Of a DNA stretch of 64,000 bases, positions 8,409 to 18,751 are shown in pieces (position 1 is the stretch's first letter; each line of letters begins with the position of its first letter). Origin of the DNA: an uncultured Victivallales bacterium (lineage in GTDB: Bacteria > Verrucomicrobiota > Lentisphaeria > Oligosphaerales > JAFGRS01). The position numbers were made by a program, and so were the translations under genes. The notes beneath the pieces were generated by a model, which worked only from the letters and a program-made list of their open reading frames with translations, did not search any database and was not told the origin of the DNA. The stretch is from positions 19,756 through 83,755 of the forward strand of contig CAILUI010000053.1 of the NCBI GenBank assembly GCA_903837355.1. Reading direction: 5' to 3'.

Positions 8409-10532
8409 TCAGTCGCCTGCGCCGATCCAGAACGACCAGAGCTTGGCGTTGGTCATCACGAAGCGCAGGCGCAGCCCCGCACCGCTGGCTTCGGGAACCG
8501 TAGCGTGCAGGCCCCAGGACAGGCCGGCGGCGCTGGCGTCGCCGCTGCACGGCGTGCAGCGGGCAGCCTCGTAGCCCGGCAGTGGCGTGCCCTGGGCGTC
8601 GCAGACCTCCGCCCGCACGGAACCACCGGGGCCCGTCTGTGCATTCACGTGCAGCGGTCCCGGCGCAAAGTGGAGCGGCCGCGTCAGCAGCGTGCCCTCC
8701 TCCGCGCCGGCAGCCAGGGCGGCAAAGCCGTCGAGCCGTAGCGTCGCCAGGCCGATGTCGTAGGTGTGCGCCGCCACATGCGGGTGCGGCGAACCCGCGT
8801 ACAGCAGTAGAATGGCATCGTCCAGCACGACCAGCGAAGAAGCCGTGCGGATCTGGCGACGGTCGAAGCTGCCAGGTTCGCCGGTCGCCAGGAAAGGGGC
8901 GCCGAAAAATGGCCGTTCCCAGGCAAACCCGTCTCGGCTCACCACCAGTTCCGGCCAGGTGGTCGGGGTATCGGCCTGCCAGTCCGCCGATGCCGGCAGC
9001 GCCGGGAAGATCCACACCAGGCCCACGTAGAGCCCCTGGTACGGCGTGACGGAGAGGCTGTAGAACTGCCAGTTCCGCTCGCGGTCCGCGGGGGTGGGCA
9101 GGTAGACGGCAACGGGGGGACTCCAGGTCTCGAAGTCGCTACTTTCGGTCCGCGCGACCGAGCGCTGACCGCCGATGTACATCCTGACAAAAGCGACGTA
9201 CCGCCCCCGGTCGGCATCCCAGAAGGCACACTGTCCCGTGTCGCTGATGAACCCCGGCAAGACCGGGTTCCGCGCCGATGGCGTCCACTGGATCCCGTCC
9301 GGCGAGAAGGCGACATCGATGCCGGCCGGGCCGCGGGTCTGCGCCTCCGGGGTCACGGGAACCGGAAAGTCGGCAGTGAACAGCTTGTAGCGCCGGGCAG
9401 GGTCCGGATCGTGCTCATCCCGAAAGACGCTGGGACCATGGGGGGAATAGCGGCCGGGGTAGACGACGTTGGTCTTCTGCCCCGCGAACTCGACCAGGTC
9501 CAGGAGCGGCTTGCGCCAGTGCAGACCGCGGTCGCTGGACTCGGCATAGGCCATGAGGATTTCGTAGGGGCGGCTCATGGCCGAGTAGAAGAGCTGCAGG
9601 CGGCGGCCAGCCGGGTCCCAGACGGCACTGCCGTACAGCTCGCAGCGCGCCGCCTCCCAAGGGTACTCCCGCCGCAGGACAGGATTGAGGGGAGACTTGG
9701 TCGCTTCGCCCTGCACGCGCTGGAGCCTGGCGGTGCTCTCCAGCAGCCAGTCATCGAGGAACAACTGGCGCCGCGTGCCGATCGCCAGAGGTCCCTGGGG
9801 TGCCTGCTCGCGCGCAATAGTCATAGCAATACGCTCCCACTCGGCTTCACCGGTGCCCGCGCCGACCGGATGACCGAACAGGAGCCCGTAGTAGTTCAGG
9901 CTCGCGCACGGCGTCAGGTCGGCGATGCGGACGGTTAGCGGGGCACCAGGATCGCCTTCGATCGTCAGATCCAGGCAGTCGTCGTCCGGACCCGGCTTGC
10001 CGCGCTCCACCTGGAAACTGTAACTGCGCATGATATCGGCAGCCAGGCAGCGACGGGCGATGATCTCGCCCGCGCCGCTCCCCCCGAAGTCCAGGAACAG
10101 CACTTCGTCGTCATCCGGACCCGCCTCATGGAGCAGAAAACCCAAGCCAAAGCGTCGGTCCTGCAGGGAGGCCTGCACACAGACAGCGGCCGGCGAACCG
10201 GCCGCCGCCAGCACGCGCAAACGCACCTCGCAGCGCAGGCTGCAGGCGCTGTCCAACTCGCGCGGCGTGAAGGCCCGGAAATAGTAACGCCCATCGGCAA
10301 GCGGACTGTCGTCGACGGTACGCAACCGGGGACTCGCCGCCGCCGGGAAGTCCGCCTGCCCGAGGCCCGAGGACACAAAGCCCAGGGCGGGGATGGCGCT
10401 GGGCTCCTGCCCGCAGGCCGCCTCGTAGAGGAGCGCGAGGTCAGCCTCGGCTGCCAGTGCGGCATGGTCCGGGCCGCAGAAGCCGGCGACCAGAGCCAGT
10501 ATCGCCACCAGCGCATGCCGGGAGAAGCTCAT
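8409..10532 (-). CDS. secreted beta-propeller glycosidase-like protein
   Basis: 707 aa from the ATG at 10532, which overlaps the TGA of the upstream EEP gene (ATGA), implying translational coupling. The leader MSFSRHALVAILALVAGFCGPDHAALAAE is a signal peptide. An N-terminal beta-rich region (about 30-240) is followed by 'IGTRRQLFLDDWLLES', a phrase often found at the start of GH32/GH43-like propellers in planctomycete-type genomes, then blades such as 'LMAYAESSDRGLHW', 'VAFSPDGIQWTPSARNPVLPG' and 'LVVSRDGFAWERPF'. The C-terminus is a beta-sandwich. A hydrolase or glycan-binding role outside the cytoplasm is likely; the substrate is unknown. Confidence 0.75.
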   Translation of the reverse strand: MSFSRHALVAILALVAGFCGPDHAALAAEADLALLYEAACGQEPSAIPALGFVSSGLGQADFPAAASPRLRTVDDSPLADGRYYFRAFTPRELDSACSLRCEVRLRVLAAAGSPAAVCVQASLQDRRFGLGFLLHEAGPDDDEVLFLDFGGSGAGEIIARRCLAADIMRSYSFQVERGKPGPDDDCLDLTIEGDPGAPLTVRIADLTPCASLNYYGLLFGHPVGAGTGEAEWERIAMTIAREQAPQGPLAIGTRRQLFLDDWLLESTARLQRVQGEATKSPLNPVLRREYPWEAARCELYGSAVWDPAGRRLQLFYSAMSRPYEILMAYAESSDRGLHWRKPLLDLVEFAGQKTNVVYPGRYSPHGPSVFRDEHDPDPARRYKLFTADFPVPVTPEAQTRGPAGIDVAFSPDGIQWTPSARNPVLPGFISDTGQCAFWDADRGRYVAFVRMYIGGQRSVARTESSDFETWSPPVAVYLPTPADRERNWQFYSLSVTPYQGLYVGLVWIFPALPASADWQADTPTTWPELVVSRDGFAWERPFFGAPFLATGEPGSFDRRQIRTASSLVVLDDAILLLYAGSPHPHVAAHTYDIGLATLRLDGFAALAAGAEEGTLLTRPLHFAPGPLHVNAQTGPGGSVRAEVCDAQGTPLPGYEAARCTPCSGDASAAGLSWGLHATVPEASGAGLRLRFVMTNAKLWSFWIGAGD

Positions 10533-11263
10533 AGCGGCCCGCGGCCCCTCCCCGATCCACCGACCACACGAGTCCATTCCAGCGCGGCCCGTACGGGCCG
10601 GTGGTCGGAGGTCAGCCCGTCGGCGATAACCTCGACGGCTTCGACGCGCCAGGCTCCGGCAGGTCCGGCCAGGATGTAGTCAAGGCGCTCCGTCGGCGCG
10701 TCGGCGGGGTAGGTCGGCGGTCCGGCCAGGCTCGCGGCCGCCTGCCAGGCAGTTACCAGGCTCTGCACCAGCGCGCTGTCCGGGGTAGAGTTGAGGTCCC
10801 CGGCCAGGATGAAGGGGACGCCGCGCGCCGCGGCGGCCCGCTGGAGCAGCGGCAGGGCGAGCGCACGCTGGTCGGCGTCCAGGTCCAGATGGGTGGCGCA
10901 GAAGCGCAACGGCCGGCCGGCCCAGACCACGTCGACAGTCAGCAGACAGCGCGGCTCCTGGCCCGGCAGCGGCAGCACCGACCACGCCTCCACGGCCAGC
11001 CGGCTCAACACCAGAATGCCATACTGGCCGCCCTGGAAGGGGATGGCCGGCCCGAAGTATGGGCGCATGCCGGTGTGGCGCGCCAGGTCTGCCGCCTGGT
11101 CGATGTTACCGCTGCGGGTGCAGCCAACATCGACCTCCTGGATCGCCACCAGGTCGCAGTCCAAGGCGGCGATGACGGCGGCGCTACGGCCAAGGTCCAG
11201 CCGCTCGTCCAGGCCCAGGCCGTGGCGGATGTTGTAGGTGGCAATGCGGAGCGACATGGGCAT
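10529..11263 (-). CDS. endonuclease/exonuclease/phosphatase (EEP) family hydrolase
   Basis: 244 aa. The metal-dependent phosphodiesterase motifs are in order: 'TYNIRHG' (Asn), 'IQEVD' (Glu), 'HLDLD', 'LAGDLNS' (Asp-x-Asn) and 'SDHRPV' (catalytic Asp-His). There is no signal peptide, so it is probably cytoplasmic; relatives cut phosphodiesters in nucleic acids, phosphoinositides or sphingomyelin. Two starts are possible (ATG at 11263 or 11257), both with poor ribosome sites. Its TGA overlaps the ATG of the secreted propeller protein, an odd pairing of a phosphodiesterase with a glycosidase-like partner. Confidence 0.88.
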   Translation of the reverse strand: MPMSLRIATYNIRHGLGLDERLDLGRSAAVIAALDCDLVAIQEVDVGCTRSGNIDQAADLARHTGMRPYFGPAIPFQGGQYGILVLSRLAVEAWSVLPLPGQEPRCLLTVDVVWAGRPLRFCATHLDLDADQRALALPLLQRAAAARGVPFILAGDLNSTPDSALVQSLVTAWQAAASLAGPPTYPADAPTERLDYILAGPAGAWRVEAVEVIADGLTSDHRPVRAALEWTRVVGGSGRGRGPL

Positions 11264-11325
11264 GGAGTCTGGTTTGGGATGGACCGCAGCGTCCTAACCG
11301 TTGTCAGTCCAGCGCCAGGTGGACG

Positions 11326-11471
11326 GTTGTCGTGGTCGTCGTCGTGATCGGACCCGGTGTTATCGCGTGGCCCCGGCCGCGACGGCAGGCACCACGACAA
11401 CGACAACGAGCACGAGAACAAGAACGACAACGACTACGACAACGACTACGAGAACGAGTACGAGAACGACA
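11326..11471. repeat. imperfect CGA-NAA/CTA triplet-type repeat with inverted arm
   Basis: The 241-base gap between the EEP gene and the leuS stop holds about 80 bases of 'ACGACAACGACTACGACAACGAGAACGAG' (11391-11471), a hexamer-type repeat of the form CGA(C/G)(A/T)A. An 11-bp inverted match, GTTGTCGTGGT at 11326-11336 against ACCACGACAAC at 11391-11401, would fold it back. The ORF-track proteins rich in Thr or Arg here are translations of this repeat. Nothing else is seen in the gap. Confidence 0.65.
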
Positions 11472-11504
11472 GAGGGTCATGGACCCTTGCCCGTCGGGCC
11501 GATC

Positions 11505-14093
11505 TCAGCGCACAACAATGTTGACCAGGCGGCCGGGCACGGCGATGATCTTGACCACCGTCTTGCCCTCCAGCAGCGCGCTGATCCTGGCATCGGCCCG
11601 GACAGCAGCCTCCATCTGCGCGGCGGTCACGCCGGTCGGCAGCATCATCTTGGCGCGCGGCTTGCCCTGGATCTGGATGACGATCTCGACTTCGGCCAAC
11701 TGCAGTTTGGAGCGGTCGCAGACAGGGTAGGGCTGGTGCGCCAGCGAGGTCGTATGGCCGAGACGTTGCCAGAGCTCTTCGGCCAGATGCGGCGCGTACG
11801 GCGCCAGCAGCAGGACGAAGGCTTCCATGGCCGCGCGCGGACGGGCCTCGGCCTTGCCAAACTCGTTCATGAACACCATCATCTGGCTGATCGCGGTGTT
11901 GAAGTTCAGGCTGGCCGTATCCTCCTCGACCTTGGCGATCGTCTGCTGCAGCAGGCGCTCCTGCTCGGGCGTCGCGGGCCGATCGCCGATCGCCTGCGAG
12001 AGGGCCCCGTCGGCACCGACGATCATCTTCCAGACCCGATGCAGGAAACGGTAGACGCCCTCGATGTCCCGCGTCTGCCAGGGCTTCATAGCTTGCAGCG
12101 GTCCCATGAACATCTCGTACAGGCGGAAGCTGTCGGCGCCGTACTCAGCCACGATCTCGTCGGGATTCACCACGTTCTTCAGCGACTTCGACATCTTTGC
12201 CGGGAACTCCGTGAGTTCCTCGCCGGTCGCTTTGCTGAAGAAGGCGCCGTCACGTTTCTCCACCTGGTCATTGGGGACCAGGGCCCCGCGGGCATCGCGG
12301 TAGGCCATGCCCAGGATCATGCCCTGGTTGATCAGGCGCTGGAATGGCTCCTTGGTGCTCACATAGCCGAGGTCAAAGAGGACCTTGTGCCAGAAGCGGG
12401 CATAGAGCAGGTGCAGAACCGCATGCTCGGCGCCGCCGACGTAGAGGTCCACCGGCATCCAGTAGCGTTCCTTGGCGGGATCCCAGGGTGCGGCGTCATT
12501 GTGGGCGTCGAGGTAGCGCAGGTAGTACCAGCACGAGCCGGCCCACTGCGGCATGGTGTGCGTCTCGCGGCGACCGCGCTGGCCGGTCTTGGGATCGACG
12601 TAGTCCAACCAGGCACCCGCGTTGGCCAGCGGCGACTCGCCGGTGCCCGAGGGAGTGATGTCGTCCATCTCCGGCAGCACCACCGGCAGTTCCTCATCGA
12701 GCAGCTTGATGGTACCGTCCGCCATGTGCGCGACCGGGAAGGGCTCGCCCCAGTAGCGCTGCCGACTGAACAGCCAATCGCGCAGTTTGTAGTTGACCAT
12801 GCGCCGGCCGATGCCCTGGCGCTCCAGCCAGTCGATGATGGTCGCGGTGGCGGCGGCTTGGGAGAGGCCGTTGAGGCTGACCTCGGCGTTGGCGCTGCAG
12901 ATCATGCGGCCCTCGCCCGGCCAGCAGGCCGCGCCGGCCAGCACGTCGGCCACCGTCACCCCGGCCGCGGCAGCCGCCTTGGCCTCGGGCTCCATGATGC
13001 AGCGGATGGCAATGCCAAAGCGCCGTGCAAACTCGAAGTCGCGAGTATCATGGGCCGGAACGGACATGATGGCACCGGTGCCGTAGCCCATCAGGACATA
13101 GTCGCTGATCCAGATCGGGATGCGCTCGCCGGTCACGGGGTTGAGGGCGCAGCGCCCCAGGAAAACGCCGGTCTTCTCGCGGCTCAGTTCGGTGCGGTCC
13201 AGGTCGCTCTTGACCAGGGCCTCTCGACGGTATGCCGCGACCGCCGCCGCCTGCTCGGGCGTGGTGATCTGCTCCACCAACGGGTGCTCCGGAGCGAGAA
13301 CCATGTAGGTGGCGCCAAACAGCGTATCCGGACGCGTGGTGTAAACCCGGATGGCGGCGTCCTGGCCGTCGACGCGGAAGTCGACTTCGGCGCCGGTGCT
13401 CTTGCCGATCCAGTTGCGCTGCATCTCCTTGATGCCTTCCGGCCAGTCCAGCCCCTCCAGATCCTCGAGCAGACGCTCGGCGTAGGCTGTGATCTTCAAC
13501 ACCCACTGTTTCATGGGTTTGCGGACGACCGGATGGTCGCCACGCTCGCTGCGCCCGTTGATGACCTCTTCGTTGGCGAGCACGGTGCCCAGGGCCGGAC
13601 ACCAGTTGACCGCGACCTCGTCGACGTACGCCAGCCCCTTCTTGTAGAGCTGGCAGAAGATCCACTGCGTCCAGCGGTAGTAGCCCGTGTCGGTGGTGTT
13701 GATCTCGCGATCCCAGTCATAGCTGAAACCGAACGACTGGATCTGCCGGCGGAAACTATCGATGTTCTTGCGGGTAGTGACCCGCGGCGGCGTGCCGGTC
13801 TGCATGGCGTACTGCTCAGCCGGCAGTCCGAAAGCATCCCAGCCCATGGTATGCAGGACGTTACGGCCCTTCATGCGCTGGTACCTGCAGAAGATGTCCG
13901 TGGCCGTGTAGCCTTCAGGGTGTCCGACATGCAGGCCAGCCCCGCTGGGGTAGGGGAACATGTCGAGCACGTAGAGCTTGGGACGGCTGGCGTCAAGATC
14001 AACGGCTTTGAAGGTCTTCTGGCTCAACCAGAATGCCTGCCACTTGGGCTCGATGACCGACGGATCATAGACCGCTACGCTGTCGCTCGCCAT
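11505..14093 (-). CDS. leuS: leucyl-tRNA synthetase
   Basis: 862 aa, the normal bacterial LeuRS length. It charges tRNA-Leu with leucine. The class I HIGH box is HVGH at about 55-58 ([16 protein letters not shown]), the CP1 editing domain carries '[22 protein letters not shown]', and the KMSKS loop ([11 protein letters not shown]) is near residue 635, followed by the anticodon-binding helices and a C-terminal domain. The start at 14093 has GGAGG 6 bases upstream; the two earlier Met codons do not. It is co-directional with glgP (93-base gap). This is the best phylogenetic marker in the window. Confidence 0.97.
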   Translation of the reverse strand: MASDSVAVYDPSVIEPKWQAFWLSQKTFKAVDLDASRPKLYVLDMFPYPSGAGLHVGHPEGYTATDIFCRYQRMKGRNVLHTMGWDAFGLPAEQYAMQTGTPPRVTTRKNIDSFRRQIQSFGFSYDWDREINTTDTGYYRWTQWIFCQLYKKGLAYVDEVAVNWCPALGTVLANEEVINGRSERGDHPVVRKPMKQWVLKITAYAERLLEDLEGLDWPEGIKEMQRNWIGKSTGAEVDFRVDGQDAAIRVYTTRPDTLFGATYMVLAPEHPLVEQITTPEQAAAVAAYRREALVKSDLDRTELSREKTGVFLGRCALNPVTGERIPIWISDYVLMGYGTGAIMSVPAHDTRDFEFARRFGIAIRCIMEPEAKAAAAAGVTVADVLAGAACWPGEGRMICSANAEVSLNGLSQAAATATIIDWLERQGIGRRMVNYKLRDWLFSRQRYWGEPFPVAHMADGTIKLLDEELPVVLPEMDDITPSGTGESPLANAGAWLDYVDPKTGQRGRRETHTMPQWAGSCWYYLRYLDAHNDAAPWDPAKERYWMPVDLYVGGAEHAVLHLLYARFWHKVLFDLGYVSTKEPFQRLINQGMILGMAYRDARGALVPNDQVEKRDGAFFSKATGEELTEFPAKMSKSLKNVVNPDEIVAEYGADSFRLYEMFMGPLQAMKPWQTRDIEGVYRFLHRVWKMIVGADGALSQAIGDRPATPEQERLLQQTIAKVEEDTASLNFNTAISQMMVFMNEFGKAEARPRAAMEAFVLLLAPYAPHLAEELWQRLGHTTSLAHQPYPVCDRSKLQLAEVEIVIQIQGKPRAKMMLPTGVTAAQMEAAVRADARISALLEGKTVVKIIAVPGRLVNIVVR

Positions 14094-14186
14094 ACCTGCC
14101 TCCATTGCCACACGCACCCCCCGCCAGGGCCAGCGCCCGCGGGGACAAACCCCGTAGTCTACCGCCGATTCCCCAAAGCGCCAGGT

Positions 14187-16733
14187 TCAGCGCTGCCACC
14201 GGATGCGTGCGCTTTCCAGCGGGATCGCGACCCCCGCGCAGTGCGGTATCACGCGCGCGGTGTAGTGCGCGGGCGGGCGGCTGGCCGGGACCGCGGCACT
14301 GTACATGTAGCCGCCGGCGGCGCCGGCCAGCGGACGCATGCGCTCCATCTGCTGCCGCACGGGGCCGGCCCCGTGGACGCCGTCGGCATAGAGTTCGACG
14401 CGCACAGCCTGAGGGTCGATCTCATTGAGGTAGACCGGGATGTCAAACTGATGCTGCTCGCCGTGAGTCTCCACGGTCGCTTCACCGAAGTGCAGCGTCG
14501 CCCACTTCTGTTCCAGGCTGCGCTGCCACTCGACCATCTCCCTGCCCCTGGCGCCGTCACGGGCGACGCGCGCCTGGTAGGCGGTCGCCGCCGGCAGGTA
14601 GTGCTGCTCGGTGTAGGCGCGCACCGTGCGTGTGGCGGAGAAACGCGGCGTCAACTGTGCCATGCTCTCCCGCATCCGAGCGACCCAGGCCGTCGGGATA
14701 CCCTGGGCGTTGCGGGCATAGAACTCCGGGATGACGTCCTGTTCGAGCCGCGTGTAGAGCATCTCGGCTTCGGCGGCGTCCCAGGCCGGATCGTCGCCGT
14801 GCTCCTGACCGTCGCCTAGCGCCCAGCCCACGGCGGGGCTGTAGGCTTCCGCCCACCAGCCGTCCAGTTCGGAGAGGTTAAGACCGCCGTTGACGAGCAC
14901 TTTCATGCCGCTGGTGCCGCACGCTTCCCAGGGCCGCCGCGGCGTGTTGATCCAAACATCAACCCCCTGCACCAGGTACTCGCTCAGCAGCATGTTGTAG
15001 TCACTGAAGAAGACCACATGACGGCGGGCGGCAGGCTGCTCGATGAACCGCGTCCATTGCTGGATCAGGGCCTGGCCGGCAGGATCCGCGGGATGCGCCT
15101 TACCGGCGAGGACGAGTTGCACCGGGCGCAGCGGGTTGCTCAACAGGCGCAGCAGCCGCTCGGGGTCGTGCAGCAGCATATTGGGGCGCTTGTAGGTGGC
15201 GAAGCGGCGCGCAAAGCCCAGGGTCAGGACATTGGGGTCGAACAGGTGGCGTGCTTCTTCCACCGCCTCGGGTGACGCCCCCGATGCGGCCCGCTGCCGG
15301 GACAGGCGCGTGCGGGCATAGTCCACAAAGGACTTGCTGGCGGCGATGCGGAACTGCCAGAGGCTGGCGTCGGAGACGCGGCGGATGTCCCGCTCCAGGG
15401 TCTCCGTCGTCCCCAGCCAGCGGTCCTTCCCACAGGCCTCCGTCCACAGATCGTCAGCCTCGGCCGAGTCCCAGGTCGGCATGTGGACGCCGTTGGTGAC
15501 GTGTCCGATCGGGACCTCGGCCGCGGGCCACTGCGGGAAGAGTGGCCCAAACAGGTGCCGGCTGACCTCCCCATGCAGGCGGCTCACGCCATTGACGGCC
15601 CCGCTCCCGCGGATCGCCAGGTAGGCCATGTTGAAGCTCTCCGCGGCGTCGTCAGGATTCCGGCGCCCCAGGGCCAGCAGTTCGTACAGCGTCAGGCCAA
15701 GCCGGTGCTCGGCATAGCGCCCAAGGTACTGCTCGATGAGGGCCGGGGAGAAGCGGTCGAACCCCGCGGTCACGGCCGTATGGGTAGTGAAGAGGTTCCC
15801 CGCGCGCGTGATGGCCAGGGCAACCGCGAAGGGCTGGTCCGTCTCCTCCATGCAGGCCCGCGCCCGCTCCAGAACGGCGAAGGCCGCGTGCCCCTCGTTC
15901 AGGTGACAGACGTCCGGCCGCAACCCGAGCGCCCGGAGCAAGCGCCAGCCGCCGATCCCCAGCACCAGCTCCTGCTTCAAGCGCAGCTCCGGACCGCCCC
16001 CGTAAAGCTCGCTGGTAATGCCCCGGTGCGCGGGGGAATTCGCCACGTCGTTGCTGTCCAGCAGATAGAGTTTCACGCGGCCGACCTGCACCTGCCAGGC
16101 GCGCAGCCAGACCGAGCAGCCGGGCAAGGCAACTTCCAGGCGCAGCCACTCGCCATTCGGGCGCCGCAGGGGCGTGATCGGCAGTTGCCCGGGATCGTTG
16201 TACGGGTAAAGGGCCTGTTGCGCGCCGTTCTGGTCGATCTCCTGGCGGAAGTAGCCCTGCTGGTAGAGCAGCCCGACGCCGACCACCGGCACGCCCATGT
16301 CGCTGGCCGCCTTGAGCTGGTCCCCGGCCACGTTGCCCAGTCCGCCCGAGTAGATCGGGAGGGCCTCGCTCAGCATGAACTCCATACTGAAGTACGCCAC
16401 ACAGGTCAGGGGCGCCTGCGGATGAGCCTGCTGAAACCACGCCGGCCCGGTCTCGGCCTGCTTCTTGGCCCGCAGGAGGGCGTCAACGCGCTGCCGAAAG
16501 GCGGGATCGGCCAGGACCTCCCGGACTTTCTCGCGGGAGGCAGTCTGCAGGACATCCCAGGGGTGGTGGGTCAGCTCCCACAGCACCGGATCAAGCTGCC
16601 GCCAGATAGGGTCGGTAGCATGGTCCCACGACCAGCGCATGTCCAGGGCCAGCGCCGTCAGGCAATCGAAGCCCTCGATGTCCGTGGGCAGGAAGCTGTT
16701 CAGAGGCGTGCAGGCGGGCATGGGTTCACTCAT
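14187..16733 (-). CDS. glgP: alpha-glucan (glycogen/starch) phosphorylase
   Basis: 848 aa, the length of the DUF3417-containing alpha-glucan phosphorylase group rather than classical muscle-type enzymes. It releases glucose-1-phosphate from alpha-1,4-glucan with a PLP cofactor. The N-terminus (about 15-110) matches the extra DUF3417 domain; 'YFSMEFMLSEALPIYSGGLGNVAGD' is the glucan-site segment; the PLP-lysine region is 'NTPRRPWEACGTSGMKVLVNGGLNLSELDGWW' near 605-640. The start has a strong GGAGGGA site 5 bases upstream. It lies divergent from the SulP gene. Cytoplasmic glycogen use is expected; no glgA or glgB is in view. Confidence 0.93.
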   Translation of the reverse strand: MSEPMPACTPLNSFLPTDIEGFDCLTALALDMRWSWDHATDPIWRQLDPVLWELTHHPWDVLQTASREKVREVLADPAFRQRVDALLRAKKQAETGPAWFQQAHPQAPLTCVAYFSMEFMLSEALPIYSGGLGNVAGDQLKAASDMGVPVVGVGLLYQQGYFRQEIDQNGAQQALYPYNDPGQLPITPLRRPNGEWLRLEVALPGCSVWLRAWQVQVGRVKLYLLDSNDVANSPAHRGITSELYGGGPELRLKQELVLGIGGWRLLRALGLRPDVCHLNEGHAAFAVLERARACMEETDQPFAVALAITRAGNLFTTHTAVTAGFDRFSPALIEQYLGRYAEHRLGLTLYELLALGRRNPDDAAESFNMAYLAIRGSGAVNGVSRLHGEVSRHLFGPLFPQWPAAEVPIGHVTNGVHMPTWDSAEADDLWTEACGKDRWLGTTETLERDIRRVSDASLWQFRIAASKSFVDYARTRLSRQRAASGASPEAVEEARHLFDPNVLTLGFARRFATYKRPNMLLHDPERLLRLLSNPLRPVQLVLAGKAHPADPAGQALIQQWTRFIEQPAARRHVVFFSDYNMLLSEYLVQGVDVWINTPRRPWEACGTSGMKVLVNGGLNLSELDGWWAEAYSPAVGWALGDGQEHGDDPAWDAAEAEMLYTRLEQDVIPEFYARNAQGIPTAWVARMRESMAQLTPRFSATRTVRAYTEQHYLPAATAYQARVARDGARGREMVEWQRSLEQKWATLHFGEATVETHGEQHQFDIPVYLNEIDPQAVRVELYADGVHGAGPVRQQMERMRPLAGAAGGYMYSAAVPASRPPAHYTARVIPHCAGVAIPLESARIRWQR

Positions 16734-16964
16734 GAGTTCCCTCCGAGGCTGTTCCGCACGGGCTCGCGTTCCTGGACGTTATCGTCCCGGGGGGCCGCCC
16801 CGCGGCGTCCGCGACGGCGTCTCACACCGCCGTAATCTCTACCGGCGTAGGCCGATCACCAACTGATATGGGGTGAAACCCTACGTCCCCACGATACATT
16901 GGCAGAGCCGGACGCCGACGCCGCGGCGCGTGGGTAGTCGCGGCTACGGGTGGCGTATCAGAGC

Positions 16965-18671
16965 ATGACCACAGCACGCAGACTACTGCCCTTCCTGAGG
17001 TGGTTTCCGCTGGATGCGGCAACCGTCCGCGCCGACTTTCTGGCGGGCGTAACCGTGTCGATGCTGCTGCTTCCGCAAGCCATGGCCTACGCGCAGTTGG
17101 CCGGCCTGCCGCCGCACTACGGCCTCTACACGGCCTTCCTGCCGACCATCGTGGCCGCGCTGTTTGGCTGGTGCAGCCAGCTCCATACCGGTCCGGTCGC
17201 CATGACCTCGCTGCTGACGGCCACGGTGGTGGCCGGCGTCTCGCAGGCAGCGCCCGAGTCGGAGGCCTACATCGCCACCGCCATCCTGCTGACCCTGCTG
17301 GCCGGACTGATCCGGCTGGCGATGGGGGCGCTGCGGCTGGCCGTGCTGGTGAACTTTCTCTCGCACCCCGTCGTGGTGGGCTTCACCAATGCCGGCGCCC
17401 TGATCATCGCCTCGTCGCAACTGGCGCCCTTGCTGGGCTTGCCCCACGGGCAACAAGGGCTGTATCTGCCAAGCCTGCTGCGGCTGCTGGGGCGCCTCCA
17501 TGAGTGCCAACCGGCGGCCCTCGGTTTCGGCCTGGCAGCGCTGGCGCTGATCCTGGCCCTCCGGCGTTGGCGCCCGCACTGGCCGGGGGTCCTGATCACG
17601 CTGGCGGTTGCCATTCTCCTGAGTTGGCTGCTCGGCTTCGAGAGCCGCTTGGGCGGGCAGGTTGTCGGGGCCATCCCGCGCGGCCTGCCCGCCTTCCGCT
17701 GGCCCCACGGTGAGTGGTCCGCAGCACCGCAACTGCTGCTGGGAGCGTTCGCCATCATGCTGGTCGGATCCATGGAGGTGGTGGCCATCTGCAAGACCCT
17801 CTCGGCGAAGACGAAAGAGCCGTTGGACCTGAATCAGGAACTGATCGGGCAAGGCCTGGCGGGAGTCGTCGGCAGCCTCTTCCAAGCGTACCCGGTGAGC
17901 GGCTCGTTCTCGCGTTCAGCACTGAACCTCTACGCCGGCGCCCGCACCGGGCTCTCGTCGGTGTTTGCGGGCCTGCTGGTGCTGCTCTCGCTGCTGTTCC
18001 TGACGCCACTGCTGTACTACTTGCCGCGGGCGGTGCTGGGGGCGGTGATCGTCGCCGCCGTGAGCGGGCTGGTCGATGCCGGCGCCATGCTGCGCATCTG
18101 GCGCACGAGCCGCTACGACGGTGTGGCGGCCTGGACGACCTTCGTCGCCGCCATCGTGCTGGCGCCGCGGGTGGTCGACGGCATCCTCGTCGGCGTCGGC
18201 CTGTCGGTCGCCTTCCATCTCTACCAACTCATGCGACCGCACGTTGCCATTCTGGCGCCCCACCCCGATGGCAGCCTGCGCGATGCCAGGCACCATCGGC
18301 TGCTTACGCACACCCAGATCCTGGCCATCCGCTTCGACGGCCGACTGGTCTTCGCCAATGCGTCGCATTTCCAGGAGTCGGTGCTCAAGGCCCTGGCGGA
18401 GCAACCCACGACACGGGTACTGCTGATCGTGGCCAGCGGCATCAACACCGTCGACGCCACCGGCGAGGAGATGCTGCGGCACTTGGTCAACGACCTCACC
18501 GCCAGTGGCCTGCGGGTGGCCTTTGCGGCCGTGCGCTGGCCGGTCCTGGACGTCTTCCAGCGCACCGGCCTGCAAGACCTGATCGGGGCCGCGAACCTCT
18601 TCGCCTCCCCCGAGGCAGCCTATGCGGAACTGACACGGCCACCGCCCATAGCGGACGGCGGTGGAATATGA
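16965..18671 (+). CDS. SulP-family anion transporter with STAS domain
   Basis: 568 aa from the ATG at 16965; the track start is a GTG 15 bases earlier. The first 420 residues hold 10-14 hydrophobic helices, with the SulP signature 'LLPQAMAYAQLAGLPPHYGLYTAFLPTIVAALFG'. From about 440 a cytoplasmic STAS domain follows ('LAIRFDGRLVFANASHFQESVLKAL...INTVDATGEEMLRHL'). The family moves sulfate, bicarbonate or other anions across the inner membrane by proton or sodium coupling. The stop overlaps a possible ATG of the next frame (ATGA), but the DUF4838 gene more likely starts 80 bases later. Substrate is not readable; sulfate use would suit degradation of sulfated glycans. Confidence 0.92.
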   Translation: MTTARRLLPFLRWFPLDAATVRADFLAGVTVSMLLLPQAMAYAQLAGLPPHYGLYTAFLPTIVAALFGWCSQLHTGPVAMTSLLTATVVAGVSQAAPESEAYIATAILLTLLAGLIRLAMGALRLAVLVNFLSHPVVVGFTNAGALIIASSQLAPLLGLPHGQQGLYLPSLLRLLGRLHECQPAALGFGLAALALILALRRWRPHWPGVLITLAVAILLSWLLGFESRLGGQVVGAIPRGLPAFRWPHGEWSAAPQLLLGAFAIMLVGSMEVVAICKTLSAKTKEPLDLNQELIGQGLAGVVGSLFQAYPVSGSFSRSALNLYAGARTGLSSVFAGLLVLLSLLFLTPLLYYLPRAVLGAVIVAAVSGLVDAGAMLRIWRTSRYDGVAAWTTFVAAIVLAPRVVDGILVGVGLSVAFHLYQLMRPHVAILAPHPDGSLRDARHHRLLTHTQILAIRFDGRLVFANASHFQESVLKALAEQPTTRVLLIVASGINTVDATGEEMLRHLVNDLTASGLRVAFAAVRWPVLDVFQRTGLQDLIGAANLFASPEAAYAELTRPPPIADGGGI

Positions 18672-18751
18672 ATGGACGGCGACAGCAACGCGGCGCGGAC
18701 CGGCCGGAGTGGATGCCACCCCCCGCCCCCGGCTTACTTGGAGGACTCGCC

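Noticed and set aside
11301-14819. 1172-aa plus-strand ORF
   Set aside because: It runs antisense to leuS and into glgP, begins in the simple repeat, and has the skewed Arg/Gly/His composition of a GC-rich shadow frame.
17714-18751. N-terminal 346 codons of the 1194-aa ORF 17714..21298
   Set aside because: They overlap SulP in another frame and are Arg/Pro-rich; the true DUF4838 start at 18752 has a good ribosome site and signal peptide.
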